A DNA stretch of 64,000 nt from Solen grandis (GCA_021229015.1 CM037783.1:21461289-21525288), one strand, 5' to 3'; shown: positions 24,116 to 36,335, counted from the stretch's first letter. The notes: generated from the letters alone by a model not told the origin. Translations and numbers: made by a program.

Positions 24116-24894
24116 ATATTAAAGTACCCATCAAGTGACAAAGCCACTGTTTCTACTGACACTTGTTTCTTACGTTTTTCATATTGAAAAAGAAAAAAAC
24201 TCTCTAAAATCTTGAAATATTTAGATTATTTATTTGTAGTTTTTACATAAAATAAAATTTTGAAACCTATAGCGTCATGTCCAGGAAAAATGTGGCACAA
24301 TTTCATATATTAATAATATATGATTAATAATAATAATTATAATGTGTAAATGCCAGTATTGAAAAAGTGTCCTGAATCTGTCACATACACTCACCATGTT
24401 TATTTTCATGTTTCCGCATAATGTTAATTTCATGATGTTAATTTCCCATTCACCCAAACTTGATAGTCTTAGCTAGGACACAAGGGCAGAAAAAATGGAC
24501 ATAAGTTGATCCTATATTGAGTCCATTAGATAGATAGACTCTTCATTTGTCAATCATTTGTGACCTGCTGTGTATCTTTTCCATTCAAATTAGTCAGTAT
24601 TCCATAGAGATCCTATTAAGAAAATCAATTAAGCATTTAATGGCCCGTTGATACAGGATTACTGCGTACTGATGCTACTTTTTTCCATGGAATACTTCAT
24701 ATTGGAGTTTATAACGTGTGACATTAGTCGTTTTCACTGACATTTGATTCATTGCCATTCATTTGATATCCAGTTTTATGGTTTTGGAACATTGAATGGT
24801 TTCAGTTTCAAATTTTATTGTCAAGAGAAAACCGTAGAGATAAAAAGTCAGCAACATGCCTGAAGATGTACCAGTATACCAGTATGATGCTTTT
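24116..24894. other. No feature seen
   Basis: AT-rich with a TAA-repeat stretch at about 24308-24340. Confidence 0.5.
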
Positions 24895-26183
24895 TAGCTT
24901 ACCTGAGCATTTGTGCTTAGAATGGGCTATTAGCATTGATGAATGTCTGTTCACCGTCCGTCTGTTGTCCATCGATCCTCAACAGTTTGTTTGTTTGCAC
25001 TCTAGCATCTTCATTTCTTAAGCAATGATCTTCAGTGATTATGGCTGATATCGGCCAATAAGGTAAGAAGCCGTTTCAGTAATAAAAAAAAGGCCAGATT
25101 TGACATTGTTTGCACTTAACATCTTCATTTCTTTTAGCAATATTTTGAAATGTCATGACAATGTTTATGGCCATAATTTCTCAGTCAAGTTCGACTTCAA
25201 ATTTTGACCACAGGTACTATTTCGTTTGTGGAATTGGAATGATCTCAAGGATTATGTATTCAGTACAACTATGCTATAACAACTTGTACAGGCAATGAAG
25301 GCAACTTTTAGCTCACCTGAGCACATAGTGCTCATGTGGGCTTTTAGGATCAATGGCTGTCCATCATCCGTCCGTCCGTTGTCCACAATTGTTTCAAATG
25401 ACATCTCCTCTGCAACCACTGGGCCAAATTTGATGAAACTTGCCTGGGATGTTCCTTGCATGAAGCTCTATCAAAGATGTTCAAATGGTTCTGATCTGTT
25501 GCATATCTGGGTAACAGAAGATAAAAATAGATTTTTAAAGTGAAATCTTTTCTTCTCCAAAACCGCAAGGCCTAGAGCTTAAATATTTGGTGTGTGTCAT
25601 GGTCTTATGAACCTATACCAAGTTTATTCAAATCATGGCCCTGGGGTCAAAATTGGCCCTGCCCCAGGGGTCACTTGATTTAAAATAGACTTATATAGGA
25701 AAACCAAAAAATCTTCTTATCAGAAACCACAAGACCTAGAGTTTAGATATTTGGTGTGTAACATGGCCTACTGAACATCTACTAATTTTGATCAAATCAT
25801 GGCCCTGGTAAAAAATTGGCCCTGCCCTAGGGGTCACTTGTGTAGGAAAACCTTTTAAAAGATCTTCTCAGAATTCTCAAAGCCTCGAATTAAGATGTTT
25901 ACTTGTGGACCTCAACCAAATCTGTTCAAATCATGGCTCTGGTGTTGATTTTATATATACATACTTATTACAGATATGACCTTCAAAGTTTGGATGGCAG
26001 GTACAGTTTTTGTGTTGAATTTAGATGATCTTGCTGTACTTCTGCTTGGATTATGTATTCAGTATGACTCATAATACAATAATTGATAATGAAGGCATTG
26101 TTTCTCAGGTGAGCGATTCAGGGCCATCATGGCCCTCTTGCTCTCAGGTGAGCCTCTTCATGGCCATCTTGGCCCTCATATTT
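24895..26183 (+). mobile_element. Outer B-family element carrying another B element
   Basis: 5' end TTAGCTTACCTGAGCATTTG, CCGTCCGTCTGTTGTCC, core to 'caatgaaggcaac' at 25306. It is then interrupted and resumes at 26133 with its own 3' end, CTCTCAGGTGAGCCTCTTCATGG and CCATCTTGGCCCTCA. Confidence 0.8.
25307..26132 (+). mobile_element. Inner B-family element
   Basis: 5' AGCTCACCTGAGCACATAGT hairpin, CCGTCCGTCCGTTGTCC, core units with 'ccctggggtcaaaattgg', and 3' CTCAGGTGAGCGATTCAGGG and ATCATGGCCCTCTTG. Its last unit (GACCTTCAAAGTTTGGATGG) is shared with the copy at 56017. Confidence 0.85.
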
Positions 26184-27106
26184 GTTGAAAATTGAAACCA
26201 TCAAAGAGCTATGATTTTTTTTTCTTCATTTGGACACAAAGTACAACCCAGATTAATATTTCCCAGTGGTGTGTAAAAAAGTTATTGAAAAATCCAGGGA
26301 CAATCTTAAGCTTAACATCAGTAACATTTTATAAATCCTATATTTTCTGAACTATTAAACTTTTAAACCTAGCAGCCAGTTTATCAGATGAAGAGAACAA
26401 ATATGTGACATCAAGAGCATTTTTATCAAAATTAAGGAATGATAAAGTAGATGATATTCCCTTGCCATAAATAACAGTTCTTTTTTATTTTTTAATTATT
26501 TAAATTGCTAAGTGAAAATGGCCCGAGGTCTTATATTCTCTCTACAAAAATTGAAATTGTATAAAATAAGGCCATCATCTCTTAAATTGCTTAAATCTTA
26601 TCGCACAGGAAGAATGCAGAAAGGTGTGTAATTTATTTTTAAATGAAAATAGCATAGAATTTACTGCATTTGAAATATTTTTTTGCCTGCATGTTGATTT
26701 GAATCTGAACTTGAAAAATCAAGTAGAGCATATACAAAAAAAATGCAACTCTCTTTCACATTTACTTTTAAGCGATCTCATTAAAATCAGACTCAGTATA
26801 TTTGCTCATATTTTGCTAACTGAATCTGACCACATCATGCAGAAGGTCATCTCAGAGTGACCTCTGTGTAAGCCAGTCAAATTGGCGCCTACAAAATGGT
26901 TAGGTATAACCAGGGGAAGTAACAGCATCAATGTATATGAACTAACAACAAGATGGTATCCTGTTAGGAGAATTACTACACATTCCAGAGAGTGTCAATT
27001 CAACTTCTTTTTGATCAGGCTTTAATTTTGGTATCTGTAATTTAGTAAGAACAGCAGTTGTTGAGGCATCCATTTTACTCACAATAGGGTAAAAAGATGT
27101 GTAAGC

Positions 27107-27200
27107 GGGTGGGTAGCTCAGTCAGTTGAGCATTCGCCTTGTAAGCAAAAGGCCCCGGCTTCAAGTCCAGGTCAGGCTGCACATTTTTCTCACCCTGTGA
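27107..27200 (+). repeat. tRNA-Thr(TGT)-like sequence, probably a SINE head
   Basis: TAGCTCAGTCAGTTGAGCA is a good A-box/D-arm. CTTGTAA would be an anticodon loop with TGT, and CTTCAAGTCCAGG a T-arm. The acceptor ends do not pair and the sequence continues into a CACATTTTTCTCACCCTGTGA tail, so this is a tRNA-derived repeat rather than a working tRNA gene. Confidence 0.6.
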
Positions 27201-27359
27201 CAAATATTTTACCAAAGTAAGTTTGAATTGTGCTTTTTAATTGGTTTAAAATCGAGCACTTGTTTAGGTATATAAATAACTTCAAATGTCAATCTGACGT
27301 GACCTTTAATGCGATGTTGTCAGATCCTAATCACTGATAGTAGAGGAGCACAAAATATG

Positions 27360-27560
27360 ATTTTAATGAGATTGACTTTTAAGAATCAAAACATTTATTG
27401 ATCTCAATACACAACTTGAGTACTGCCACACATAGATTATTGCTGTACAATCTGGGGAAACTGTAATAAAACCTGTCTTAATTAAATATTAAAATTTCAG
27501 AAAGAGACTGCAAGAATTATTTTAAATTTAGATTTTGTCCATGATTTGTTACAAACTGTG
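27360..27560 (+). pseudogene. LINE ORF2 fragment, C-terminal end of reverse transcriptase
   Basis: Translation with frame changes gives LLRIKTFIDLNTQL, then VLPHIDYCCTIWGNCNKTCL, then a stop, then ILKFQKETARIILNLDF. The series 'YVLPHLDYC..IWGN' followed by 'FQKRAARIIL' is characteristic of the end of the RT domain in many animal non-LTR retrotransposons. Stops and frameshifts, and the lack of any neighbouring LINE sequence, show a dead fragment. The clade cannot be set from this much. Confidence 0.72.
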
Positions 27561-28607
27561 AGTTTCAAAATGTAAAAGCTAAATAGAGGATCGTGAAGTA
27601 TAAGAGCTAAATAGAGGAAGTGATACAATTTTCACATTATTTCATCATTTAGCATGAAATAAATTGATGTATCTGTAAGACTGCATTTTTTATATTAAAC
27701 TGGCTCTAGAATTGTCTTTTATAATATACACTTACTTTTTTCATAGTTGGAACGAGCTCTGCTCTTGTAACTTTATTGAATGAATTTCTCTTCTTTTTTT
27801 CTTTTTTTTCAGAAACACTAGTACAGTTGCTTATTTTATGGAGTCAAGGTGATTTTAATGGGGTACAAATCTGAAGTTGTTGTTTTTCCTGCAGAAGTGT
27901 TATTTTATTATTAGTTCTACTTAGCCAAAAAAAAAAGTAGTTCAGTTTCTGGTCTCCAGCAAATACAAAGAAGAGGGTCGGTAGGTTGGGATGTTATTTC
28001 TATATATTTTTTTTATTTTCTTTTTACATGAAACAAAAGGTAAAAAAAATATTTTTTTAAAGGCAGAAAGGTAAAAAAAACCTTCAGAGTTGGTCGTTAA
28101 ATAGAGGGATAGTTGGGAGACCAGAAATGGAACTATGTTTGGGGGGTGGGCCTTATGGACATGTTTTTACCTCTTACATATTAAAGAAAATAATAATTGC
28201 ATGTTGTGAGTGGTTGCTCATGATGCACAAAATCCTATCATAAATTAACTATCATCATATTTTATGGAACAAAGAATAAAAAAAAACTCTAATTTAAATT
28301 GCAGGATATCTGCCAAGAAGGATAACTTTTTCATTAATATGTCTTGATTGTAATAAAGTTATCTCCCTTATAATGATCAGTTAAGACATCTGTCAAATGG
28401 CCAGTATGTCTGTATGTTTTTTCTATAGAACAGGCAACTATTTTATGTCGCAAAATATATCTACATTTTAAATTTTATACATTACATACTAAAATTAAGT
28501 TATTTAAGTTAACTAACTCTGTACAAGTTTTAAAAAATACTGCTCAGTTAATTTTATGATACAAGATACCAACAGAGCTTGTACATGATGGCTCTTTTTT
28601 TCTTTAA

Positions 28608-28841
28608 CCCTTTCCCTCATATAGACTCATTTTGACGCACTCAATAGGTACCACATAAAGCCTGATCTGCAGAAAATCACAGTTCAACCTTACCAAATTT
28701 AATTGTAAAATCCTCATTTCCAGACCACTGAGGAGCAGCGAACAGCATAAAACCTGATCAGCCTGCGAGTTACTCACAGTCTGATCTGGTTTTATGCTGT
28801 TTGCATAGGTATTTTCATGGTATCCTCTATGAGGAAAAGGG
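28608..28841 (+). mobile_element. piggyBac-like TTAA MITE, copy 3
   Basis: Complete copy with TTAA at 28604-28607 and 28842-28845 and the internal GATCAGCC hairpin (one arm with two changes). Confidence 0.88.
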
Positions 28842-29108
28842 TTAACAGTATGATAATTTTTATTTTCCTCAACAATAGGTATGTGAGGGTCGAGAACATC
28901 CCTCTGCATACCATACATCTCCTATATAAAAATATACATTGTTAGCTCATTCTTAGTCCTGTAGTCCCTGAGGGTTAAGCTGCACAGTTTTGTTCCCATT
29001 CTGACATCTCTTCCCATTCTGGAGTCATGACATCGGCAAAAAAAAAAAAAATCAGCTTAAAACTGTTGCACATTATGACTTATGCATACAACTTGAAATT
29101 CAGGCAGT

Positions 29109-29363
29109 TCAGGGGGCCGCCATGGCTGAGCGGTTACAGTCGTGGACTACAAATCTCTCAGCCCCTCACCGCTGTGGGTTCAAATCCCAGTAGGGACTTG
29201 GGATTTTTCATGTAAGGAAGCCTTCCAGCTGGCTTGCGGTAGGTCGGTGGTTCTACCCGGGTACCTCTGTGTACTCAGGGTCTTCCTCCACCTGTAATTA
29301 GCTGGACGTCACTATATGATTGAAATACTATCGCAGCGACGGTAAACCCCAATACAACAAAAA
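29109..29363 (+). mobile_element. Full-length tRNA-derived SINE, subfamily with ACAACAAAA tail
   Basis: Head GCCATGGCTGAGCGGTTACA and GGGTTCAAATCCCAG. Same body as the other SINEs, but the tail is CCCCAATACAACAAAAA rather than CAAGT repeats. TCAGGCAGT duplication at 29100-29108 and 29364-29372. Confidence 0.88.
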
Positions 29364-29529
29364 TCAGGCAGTACAGATCTATTTTTAGGTGCTCCATTAT
29401 ATGACTGATGCAAGTACAACACAGTACAAATCATGGGCCCTGAATATGCAATTTGTTAAAAGTTTTCATATAGTTTCAACATGGTTCAATATTGTGCTGT
29501 TTCTTGGTTTGGACACAAACTACAGTGTC

Positions 29530-29990
29530 ATAATGTATCTGCACTGAATCAATGATGATGATGATACCTAATGAGGTGTAGAAGTGCAGTGCACATGAAC
29601 CCTAACTCTAGCTCATCTTATCCTTTAGTTAATATTGTTAAGTAAAATGTCCGGGGCTAATTTCAACACTATTGCTTGGATTCACACCAAACATGGAACA
29701 TGGATACCCTATGAGATATAGAAGTGCAGTGCACAAAAAAATTCACTCTAGCTCATCTTAATTTTGATTTATCCCCCTTAATTAATTTAAAATAAAATAT
29801 CTTGAGCATAATTTCAATACTTTATGATGAATTCATTCCAAACTTGGAATATAAATACCTTACAAGATATATAATTCATATAATTCTTAAGATGTCCCAC
29901 CTCCTCCATGTTTTTCAAAGAGCATAAACTTCAATGCACTGCAAATTTCGATGATGTATACCTTGTGAGGTGCAGGAGAGCAATGCATCT
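29530..29990 (+). repeat. Degenerate tandem repeat, period about 140 bp
   Basis: 'tgaggtgtagaagtgcagtgcac' at 29570 and 'tgagatatagaagtgcagtgcac' at 29712 are 142 bp apart. A third decayed copy lies near 29855 and 'tgaggtgcaggagagcaatgc' at 29966. A decayed core-repeat element without ends. Confidence 0.55.
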
Positions 29991-30612
29991 TGCTTGTTGT
30001 GCCCTCAGACTCTTTATGTGGGTGTGGATAGGACCTTATTATACCAAAATCAGTTTAATTTTGTTAATGTGATTCCAACCCTGAGGAACACACATCTAGT
30101 TCTACTGCAAATATTTGTTCACTTTTTCTGATAATTATATACATTTGCCTGTGTGGGTATGCTTAGATACGGGCCTGCTAACTGTGTTATGTTGAAAGTA
30201 AAAAGCATGTTGCATGATGGAACCAATACCCTTGGGACCATGTCTAATGGTGATAACTGATAACCAGCCTGGGATAAATATATAAATAGAAACCAAGATA
30301 GAGAACCAGTCACTAGGTTACTTGCCACATAATCACTCATTGATACAGGTCAAGGTCACTTTTGTTCAAATCTGTACTTGAGAGGGTATAGTCAATACTT
30401 GATTTGAACAAGATCAAATTCTGCAAATAATGCTCATCCCAGAGAAAATCTTTTGACAGGGTTTGACCATTAAAGTTACAATAAAAAGCCCAGAGGGGAT
30501 GTAAAGGAGTTAGTCTGTCGGATATCCAACTTGGATTGTAGAGATACGTTGCACATTACAGTGTTTAATTGGGTACGAATGACGTCAAGATTCCCTGTTT
30601 ATTACTATACAA

Positions 30613-30725
30613 AGCTATGGAGTTGTCTTAGCCTAGGACCATAATACAATGCTGTTCACATGTACCTGGATGCTGTAGGTACACGTGAACATTGTGGTTT
30701 ATGACACTAAGACAGCTTCTGAGCT
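30613..30725. mobile_element. MITE related to the one at 46411
   Basis: AGCTATGGAGTTGTCTTAG faces CTAAGACAGCTTCTGAGCT. The middle is a hairpin (ACAATGCTGTTCACATGTAC with AGGTACACGTGAACATTGT). It shares its centre with 46440-46490, without the longer outer TIRs. Confidence 0.55.
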
Positions 30726-31942
30726 AATGACAGCAACTAAGCTATATTATTATGGCTTTTCGCACTTTTGTGAAAAAAGACACCAACCCAAAGTTTCTAT
30801 TGGAGTTTATTTCATAACATCGCAATAAAAATAAATTGAAACTGAAACAAAGCCCAAAATATTAGTCCTTATTTAATATACTGAAATAATTATAATGAAT
30901 TGTTACATCTTTAGAATAACATATGCATTACAATTGTATATGAACATTACTTATAGCACTATATCATCATAACAGCTGCTGCTTTGCAGTGCATTGTATT
31001 GGTGCAGTGAGGGAAAGTACCTGTTGAGTATGGAACAGAATTAGGGCAAAAATTACATCTTGCCGTCTTACAAGTCCATGTTTACACGAGACATTCTGCC
31101 TTTGCCATACTGACAAGTGGTATGCTGTATTATGTTAAGTGCTTTTATCAATGCTGTCTACTGGCTAATGCTGTTTTGTATCTTGCATCAGTTAATGATT
31201 TGGCTTTCATGTGTCATAATTTGATGCTGTTATATCTTAAAGTTTTGTTGAGCAATCATGAATATGACATTTGTTTTACTTTAAACTGTCTATACTGACT
31301 TATCAAGTTGGGGCAGAATAATCAAAGAAGTTATTTTGCAGAATCAAAATCCTGCATTTCGTTTTTACTCAGGGGTGGAAACTGAATCCTCGGAACTCCG
31401 AGAAAGTACGGGATGATCGTATATATCCGTAATATGATCATAACAGGAGCTGAAATATACTAAATATATTTACCATAAAGAACAGAGGTGAGGGTGTCCG
31501 GGGGCTTGCTATCCCGGATAAAAGACGGAGATGCAATCTGAGGGAAATATGGTAACTTTTTTTAAGTTGGGTATATGTTTTATATATTAAAATCTAGGGC
31601 TAAATAGTTTTATTCTCACTTAGGGTAATTTTTAGGTTTGTGTGTGTGTGGGGGGTCGGTAGCCGCCGGGGCTTGAACTCACAGCCCGCTAATTCAATAT
31701 ATATCGTGAAAAATATTTTCTATATGATTTATAGTGACATTAATACGAAATTTATAACACTGGCTGCAGTACTAGCCAGGTTGCGAGTTCTGATCCAGCG
31801 TGGGGACGTGTTTGTTATATGTATTAAAACTCATTAATGATTTAAAAAAAAATGAAAATAAAAAGTATGTTCAGCAATACTTAAGGCGTTTGCCTGATTC
31901 AGATTAAAGCAGACACAGTTCCGTTGCCATAATGACAGCTGA
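30726..31942. other. No clear feature
   Basis: A short tRNA-like antisense block (CGGGGCTTGAACTCACAGCC at 31668) and a TG-rich run (31640) may be SINE debris; too little to classify. Confidence 0.4.
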
Positions 31943-31953
31943 GATAATTTACG

Positions 31954-32529
31954 GGTATGACTAAAACACGAAAGGAACTTATTAAAATGGTATTTTCATG
32001 AGGAGAAAATTGTTAATAGTAGTCATGTTTTTATTGTGGATTGTTAAAATACTAAATAATATTTATAAAATTCGTAAACTTTAAGTCCAGTATTGTTCAA
32101 TTTTTGTTAATATATAATTTATAAGACATGCGGCATGCGAAAGGAATGTTTTTCTTCCAGTACATTATTCTAGGCGTTTATCTTTTTCATGTATCACGCT
32201 TACTTTTTCATTACTTTGCCAAATATTACAATAAGATAAGTGTTTAAGTAACATATATCGCATTTGACGACAACAGTTACAAAAAATACACAAGCCTTCT
32301 TCAGTAGTTCAATATTGAGTTCCTTTCGTAGCGAAAGGGATACAGCAGGCATATCTAATATTTGTAATAAAAGCTCAAAAATAACATTTTATCATCAAAT
32401 TTTATTAAACGTGATGGCTTTTCATATTTCGTAGATCAAAAACTAAAGTATTACATTTTTGTAGTGATAAAAAATCACTTTCATGTTTTTTGTTAGTTCC
32501 TTTCGTTCCTTTCGTGTTTTAGTCATACC
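31954..32529. mobile_element. 576 bp MULE-like inverted-repeat element with 10 bp duplication
   Basis: The terminal repeats begin GGTATGACTAAAACACGAAA and continue GGAAC in both arms (31954 and, inverted, to 32529). The flanks carry GATAATTTAC at 31943-31952 and 32530-32539. A 9-10 bp duplication points to the Mutator (MULE) group. Further copies of the CCTTTCGT motif occur inside, near 32325. No gene is visible. Confidence 0.8.
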
Positions 32530-32539
32530 GATAATTTAC

Positions 32540-33069
32540 AGCGGATGCTCTCTCAGCAAGGGTCGGCTTGGGTGACTGGTCATTTGGCTAACTTTATTTC
32601 AATAAGGGGCTCACGATGGGGATTTCCATTTACCCAATCAAGGCAATTTCAGTCACCCAGAAAATTGTATTATCTGGCCAGCTGTGTGTGTGTGTTTGTG
32701 TGTGTGTGTGGGAGGGGGTACTTGACCCCGTTAAGCCGCCTGGTGAGTCTGGGACTTAATTACGAAACTACGAACAGTATGTAGATCGAAGAGATGTGCT
32801 CGTAATTAAATTTATGCGTGACGTTCATTATTTTTAAATGTTAATCACTGTAAGCCTGAGCTCATATTGAAATGTTTGGCCTGCACTTAGAAAAGCATTG
32901 GAAAGTATAAAGTACAATGCAATTATGTCTTTAAGCAGTGGATCCACTTTCAATTTCAAACATTTGTTTAAAAGAAATAACTTTTTAGAATTTGAAAAAC
33001 AGCCACATTTTCTTACTTCATTTTGCCAATACTTCTCGAACTACCGACAGCGAGTTCAGTTGACCAGCT
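32540..33069. other. No gene; TG microsatellite
   Basis: (TG)n at about 32685-32710 followed by a G-rich run. Otherwise nothing. Confidence 0.5.
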
Positions 33070-33375
33070 ATAGTTCTACTCGAGTTATAGAGCGTCCGCC
33101 TCGGGTGCGGGGGGTCGTGGGTTCGATCCCTGGCCGAAACATACCAAAGTTGTAAAAAATGGTACTGTTAAAGTTCCCTTGCTCGGCACTCAGCATATAA
33201 GGGTAGTTGCAGGACTGGTTTGCCCGGTGTCAGGATAATGAGACTGGGTGTGGTATCATGCCACATGTCTACGGCGTGATACTGTAATGTGGCAGCACTA
33301 TATCTGTCTCAAGTAGACATTGTCTCCAAATAACTAAAATACTGTCGGTGGGACGTTAAGTCCAACAAACAAACA
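33070..33375 (+). mobile_element. V-SINE/RUDI-like SINE, copy 2
   Basis: Head truncated (GAGTTATAGAGCGTCCGCCT), B-box GGGTTCGATCCCTGG, full body and a CAAACAAACAAAC tail. TCTACTCGAGTTA on the left and TCTACTGAGTTA on the right look like the target duplication. Confidence 0.8.
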
Positions 33376-33639
33376 AACTCTACTGAGTTAACTCGCATTG
33401 ATTACGTAATAAATACACTCTAGTTAGCAATCAACTGAAGGCATGAGGTTTACCCCTTGTGACGTAATTTGAAAACAGACATAAGATTGAAACAATAGGT
33501 CTTTTTAGAATGACTTTTTCCGAACTAGGGCTTGAATACATTAGCTGCCAGCTTGTTTTCAGGTTACATACAGGCTTATTTAAAGACAGGATATCATAGA
33601 TATTTATAATTTTCTGTAGATTTGCCTAGATGCTTTCCG

Positions 33640-33960
33640 TCCGACATATTGCTTTCTAGTTTAACCACCTACCTCGCAAGACCCTACAGAGTTCGTAGGG
33701 TAAAAAAAAACCGCTCGTTTTATTGCAACTCTGGTAACTCTAGTTAAGTATGTAAACTGAACTCGCTTCGAGTCAAACCGGAACAGCGCCCTCCAACGTC
33801 ATAATGCTAGGTGCACATTTTGACATTTGTCATTCTGTTTGCGTACATGTGTTATTTTGCTTAGCTACATGTGTCATTATCGATTCGTTAAACCGACGAA
33901 ATGAATTTCATTTTAATTCGAATGCATACTGGACTGTCCAGCTAAACACAGTGCTATAAG
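33640..33960 (+). promoter_or_regulatory. CpG-containing unique stretch, possible promoter or first exon
   Basis: A non-repetitive stretch with more CG dinucleotides than its surroundings, 1.2-1.5 kb upstream of the first coding exon. It includes an ACCCTAC...GTAGGGT stem at about 33681, followed by GTAAAA. No TATA box or initiator can be singled out. Offered only because the coding exon's leader is spliced. Confidence 0.2.
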
Positions 33961-34516
33961 GTGATGAAATGGAAATAAAAGCAAATGTATTTTCAATAGT
34001 TTATTATCATGTGAATGAATAATTAATGTTTAATGTAAAAAACAAATAACGCAGACGACGATTACGCCGTATTGTACTTGTCAAAATGATGCTTGTCACT
34101 TAGACAAATGAAGCAATAGACATGTCAAAAGGCAAAGTGTATTTTTGCCCGAATTCTGTTCCATAGTTGAGGCTTCACCTTAGTCTGAACTTAAGTCTCT
34201 GATTGAAATTCAATACATGTTTATATTAGATTATGTGCTTTAGTTTACAAAGAGAAGTGGGGGCTATAATTCTACGAGAATCAGACATGATGTCCCGTTG
34301 TTGTATCCCATCCCATTTAAAAAAAATATATATATATTGTTTAGTGAAACAGTGTACTAATTGCCTTCAGTGGTAGCTGTAGTTAAGTCCTGCTGATGAA
34401 GTCTACAACTCATACAGAATTGATTATTCCCCACTTCACATAAGCAGAGACTTTATAGGAATCATGCTCTTCACATCCCATAGTGTCACTCCCCATCATT
34501 TCCTGTTCCGAGTACC

Positions 34517-34824
34517 TTTCCCGGTAGCCAAGTGGTTAGAGCGTCCGCCTCGGGTGCAGGAGGTTGTGGGTTTGATCCACGGCCGCGACATACGAAAATC
34601 GTGAAAAATGTTACAGTTATAGCTCCCTTGCTTGGCGCTCAGCATATAAGGGTAATTGCAGGACTGGTTGGCCCAGTGTCAGGATAATGTGACAGGGTGT
34701 GGTATCATGCTACATGTCTACGGTGTGATACTGCAGTGTGGCAGCACTATATCAGTCTCAAGTAGACATCATCTCCAAAAGACTGAAAAACTGTCGGTGT
34801 GGGACATTAAACCAACAAACAAAC
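34517..34824 (+). mobile_element. V-SINE/RUDI-like SINE, copy 3
   Basis: Head CGGTAGCCAAGTGGTTAGAG and GGGTTTGATCCACGGCCG, full body, tail ACCAACAAACAAAC. Possible imperfect duplication CCTGTTCCGAGT / CCTGTCCAGAGT. It lies 0.3 kb upstream of the first coding exon. Confidence 0.82.
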
Positions 34825-35079
34825 CTGTCCAGAGTCCTACACGGACAGTAACTGAAGACAGGGTAGGGTATGGGATGGTATTAATCACCTATAGTAATTT
34901 TTCCAGTTTTATCATGATTTATCACTTTGCATGAAAAAATCTTACGTTGATATTAAAGCATATTAGACAATCATGCATTGAAGCGTAGGGTTTTACAAAT
35001 ATTTTAATACATATACTTAATCATATAGTCATATTCTGCAGGTATTTTGGATATAGGCTTAAATCAAGATTGAAGCCCA

Positions 35080-35100
35080 TGATTGATTGATTGATTGATT
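35080..35100 (+). repeat. GATT microsatellite just before the exon's acceptor
   Basis: Five GATT units directly upstream of GTATTTCAG, so the microsatellite forms part of the acceptor's upstream region. Confidence 0.85.
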
Positions 35101-35123
35101 GTATTTCAGGTTGATGGGGCACC

Positions 35124-35257
35124 ATGAACCAAGAGCAAAGTGTGGGCAGGCCTGGCGGTCGTGACTACAGCCTACCCTATAGTCAGGAAGAAATCAACAC
35201 TGCCTTACTGGAAGTCTTCGAAATTAACATTGACGACTTCCCTGTTAAGGATGAAGG
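35124..35257 (+). CDS. First coding exon of an unrecognised host gene
   Basis: This exon codes for 44 residues plus two bases. An acceptor (TTTCAG, ending 35109, preceded by GATT repeats) opens a 14-base leader, GTTGATGGGGCACC, and then the ATG. The TGA at 35112-35114 is in frame with this ATG, so it is the real start, and ACC directly before it is a good Kozak context. A noncoding first exon must lie further upstream. The reading frame begins MNQEQSVGRPGGRDY and continues with an acidic, helix-prone stretch, SQEEINTALLEVFEINIDDF. The donor is GG|GTATCT after 35257, leaving phase 2. The exon at 57372 needs exactly two bases from its predecessor, giving Gly at the junction. Base composition is clearly more balanced than in the AT-rich surroundings. 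I see no signal peptide, membrane segment or catalytic motif. Product unknown. Confidence 0.72.
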
Positions 35258-35700
35258 GTATCTTTACCATTTTAATACTCTCCCAGGAATAGGGTTACCG
35301 CTTTTTCTGGGCTTTCTGTGTTTGCCTAATTCAATTCTGATTTCTAATTGTTGATCTGGAGACGGAACTCCGGTGCATAGAATTAGAAATAGATTTATTA
35401 CTGTTCCAAAATAGCTTCATGGGAACAAAGTTAATGCAAGTCATAGGTCCTGGCTGTACATGTTTTAATTTAAGGATTGTTTCTGTTCATTTGCAGTGTT
35501 GTTTCTAAATAGAACATTGTTTTGGGACTTGCTCTTCCTTCTTGTCTCAATCTTTGTTAATTAAAGTTTTACCAGAAAATTAAGCCTGGAAATCAGAACA
35601 TAAAATATGACAAAACCTTGAATGCTCTTGAAAAGAATGTACAATGGACATGAGAATGCAAAAAACAAAAAGATGAGACATTATAATCGAGGTCATTTAA

Positions 35701-35926
35701 CACCTCACCTCAGATAAACTCATTTTGACGATCTGGTAAACAGCAGACTAATCAGACTCATACAATATTGTAGCTCAGATTCTACAGTGTCTGTGCTGCA
35801 AAGAAAAAATCCAATGTTTCATAGTTATGCCATTTAATGTTCAGTATTGAGGAATCCATATTTATCAAGTCATACATACATCTGTTTACAAGTACTTTTG
35901 TACATGAGTATTGATGAGGTTAAGGG
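35701..35926. mobile_element. TTAA-type MITE remnant, about 226 bp
   Basis: TTAA at 35697-35700 precedes CACCTCACCTCAGATAAACTC. The right end is GATGAGGTTAAGGG followed by TTAC. The internal TCATACAATATTGTAGCTCAGA segment also occurs at about 20408, a half copy. The copy is degenerate. Confidence 0.5.
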
Positions 35927-36335
35927 TTACATTTAATTGGGACATATGTACAGCTAATATTAAAAATCCATTTAGATGGTCCTGAATTATATATCAAACA
36001 TCAGACACAGCCTTTTAGCTTATCAGGCTTGCTTTTCACAAACTTCATATATTGAGAGTTCTCTTTTCAAAACTCATAGATCTACTTTTTTTAATTTAGA
36101 GAGAAGCACACACATAATGACAAGTTTGTGAAGAAAATGCACTTCAAAATTGTGGTGATTAAAATGTTTGATGTTTAAATTGGAGGTTATTCTTGAATTG
36201 TAAAACTCCATGAAACTCAGAGCCCCCATTCACAAGCTATATAGCTTATAGTCACTATTAGTGCTGTTTTCTCACAGTATATAAATTGAAATAAGTTGTA
36301 AGGGGGTTACCTCAAACTTCATAGGGTGATTGGTA

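Larger units (their letters stand above)
26190..28603. other. AT-rich stretch holding only a tRNA-like repeat and a LINE relic
   Basis: Apart from 27107-27200 and 27360-27560 nothing was recognised. Poly-A and poly-T runs are frequent after 27790. Confidence 0.5.

Noticed and set aside
27107..27200. Functional tRNA-Thr gene
   Set aside because: The acceptor stem does not pair and a SINE-like tail continues beyond it.
28604..28918. 104-codon antisense frame
   Set aside because: It is the reverse of a piggyBac-like MITE; the same peptide appears in another copy with changes.
33049..33770. AGCGAGTTCAGTT / AACTGAACTCGCT inverted pair as element ends
   Set aside because: Only 13 bp match, with no target duplication, and a SINE sits across the left end; too weak to call.
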